A DNA stretch of 5,570 nucleotides, from the NCBI GenBank assembly GCA_947487325.1, contig CANKWG010000148.1, positions 1 to 5,570 on the forward strand, read 5' to 3'. Source of the stretch: Oxalobacteraceae bacterium (GTDB lineage Bacteria; Pseudomonadota; Gammaproteobacteria; Burkholderiales; Burkholderiaceae_D). Below are positions 5,420 through 5,570 of this stretch, piece after piece. Position 1 is the first letter of the stretch. Each line of letters starts with the position of its first letter. Made by a program: the position numbers and the translations under genes. The notes below the pieces were generated by a model. That model was not told the DNA's origin. It saw only the letters and a program-made list of their open reading frames with translations, and ran no database searches.

Positions 5420-5570
5420 CTACGCCCGCTCGCCCACAAACACATACCGGCTCAGACTGAAAAAATAGCCATTCTCGGCACCGATAGCCACAGCATCGGC
5501 CTTCCACGCTGCGACATCCTCGGCGCTCAATCCATTACGCCCTGTAACAAAACCGCCGATCATATCCATC
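5420..5570 (-). CDS. C-terminal end of a probable SAM-dependent methyltransferase (start outside window)
   Basis: The minus-strand frame is open from the right edge to TAG at 5422-5420, giving 49 complete codons. The last residues, ENGYFFSLSRYVFVGERA, resemble the closing beta-strands of class I SAM-dependent methyltransferases of the UbiE/Methyltransf_11 type, which often end in a G-x-YFFSLNRY-x-F-like segment. Before it, GLSAEDVAAWKADAVAIGAE would be the helix that precedes these strands. The catalytic fold and SAM-binding glycine motif lie outside the window, so the substrate cannot be judged. The gene converges with the TerC-family gene. The tail match gives the family with moderate confidence; the presence of a coding sequence is more secure. 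Confidence 0.68.
   Translation of the reverse strand, partial: MDMIGGFVTGRNGLSAEDVAAWKADAVAIGAENGYFFSLSRYVFVGERA

Overview
The window looks like chromosomal DNA of a proteobacterium, probably gamma- or betaproteobacterial. The grounds are the compact gene layout, moderate GC content, and the style of the voltage-gated channel, TerC/YjbE and dihydrolipoamide-dehydrogenase-like proteins. I cannot name a genus. No tRNA, rRNA, insertion sequence or CRISPR array was seen.

Layout from left to right. (1) Positions 1-1462, minus strand: a class I flavin/pyridine-nucleotide disulfide-oxidoreductase homologue, cut by the left edge of the window after 487 codons. It has the full dihydrolipoamide-dehydrogenase architecture, but both redox-active cysteines are replaced (Gly and Ala). 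(2) Positions 1523-3127, minus strand: a voltage-gated K+ channel homologue with two consecutive voltage-sensor domains in front of one pore domain, with a classical SVGYGD filter. (3) Positions 3128-3453: a divergent regulatory region with candidate promoters in both directions and an AT-rich inverted repeat. (4) Positions 3454-4362, plus strand: a six-helix channel with a well-kept voltage sensor but an abnormal filter (SGWGNVD in place of TVGYGD). (5) Positions 4500-5249, plus strand: a TerC/YjbE-family membrane protein, preceded by a leader that could fold into a hairpin. (6) Positions 5420-5570, minus strand: the C-terminal end of a probable SAM-dependent methyltransferase, convergent with the TerC gene and separated from it by a hairpin.

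The most unusual content is the head-to-head pair of related channels. One has a duplicated sensor and a normal K+ filter; the other has a single sensor and a non-canonical filter. Both end in similar short helical cytoplasmic tails. The first is followed by a cysteine-less flavoenzyme and the second by a likely metal-ion (Mn2+-type) exporter. A joint role in membrane-potential or cation homeostasis is a reasonable inference from this arrangement, but nothing in the sequence proves that the four genes act together.
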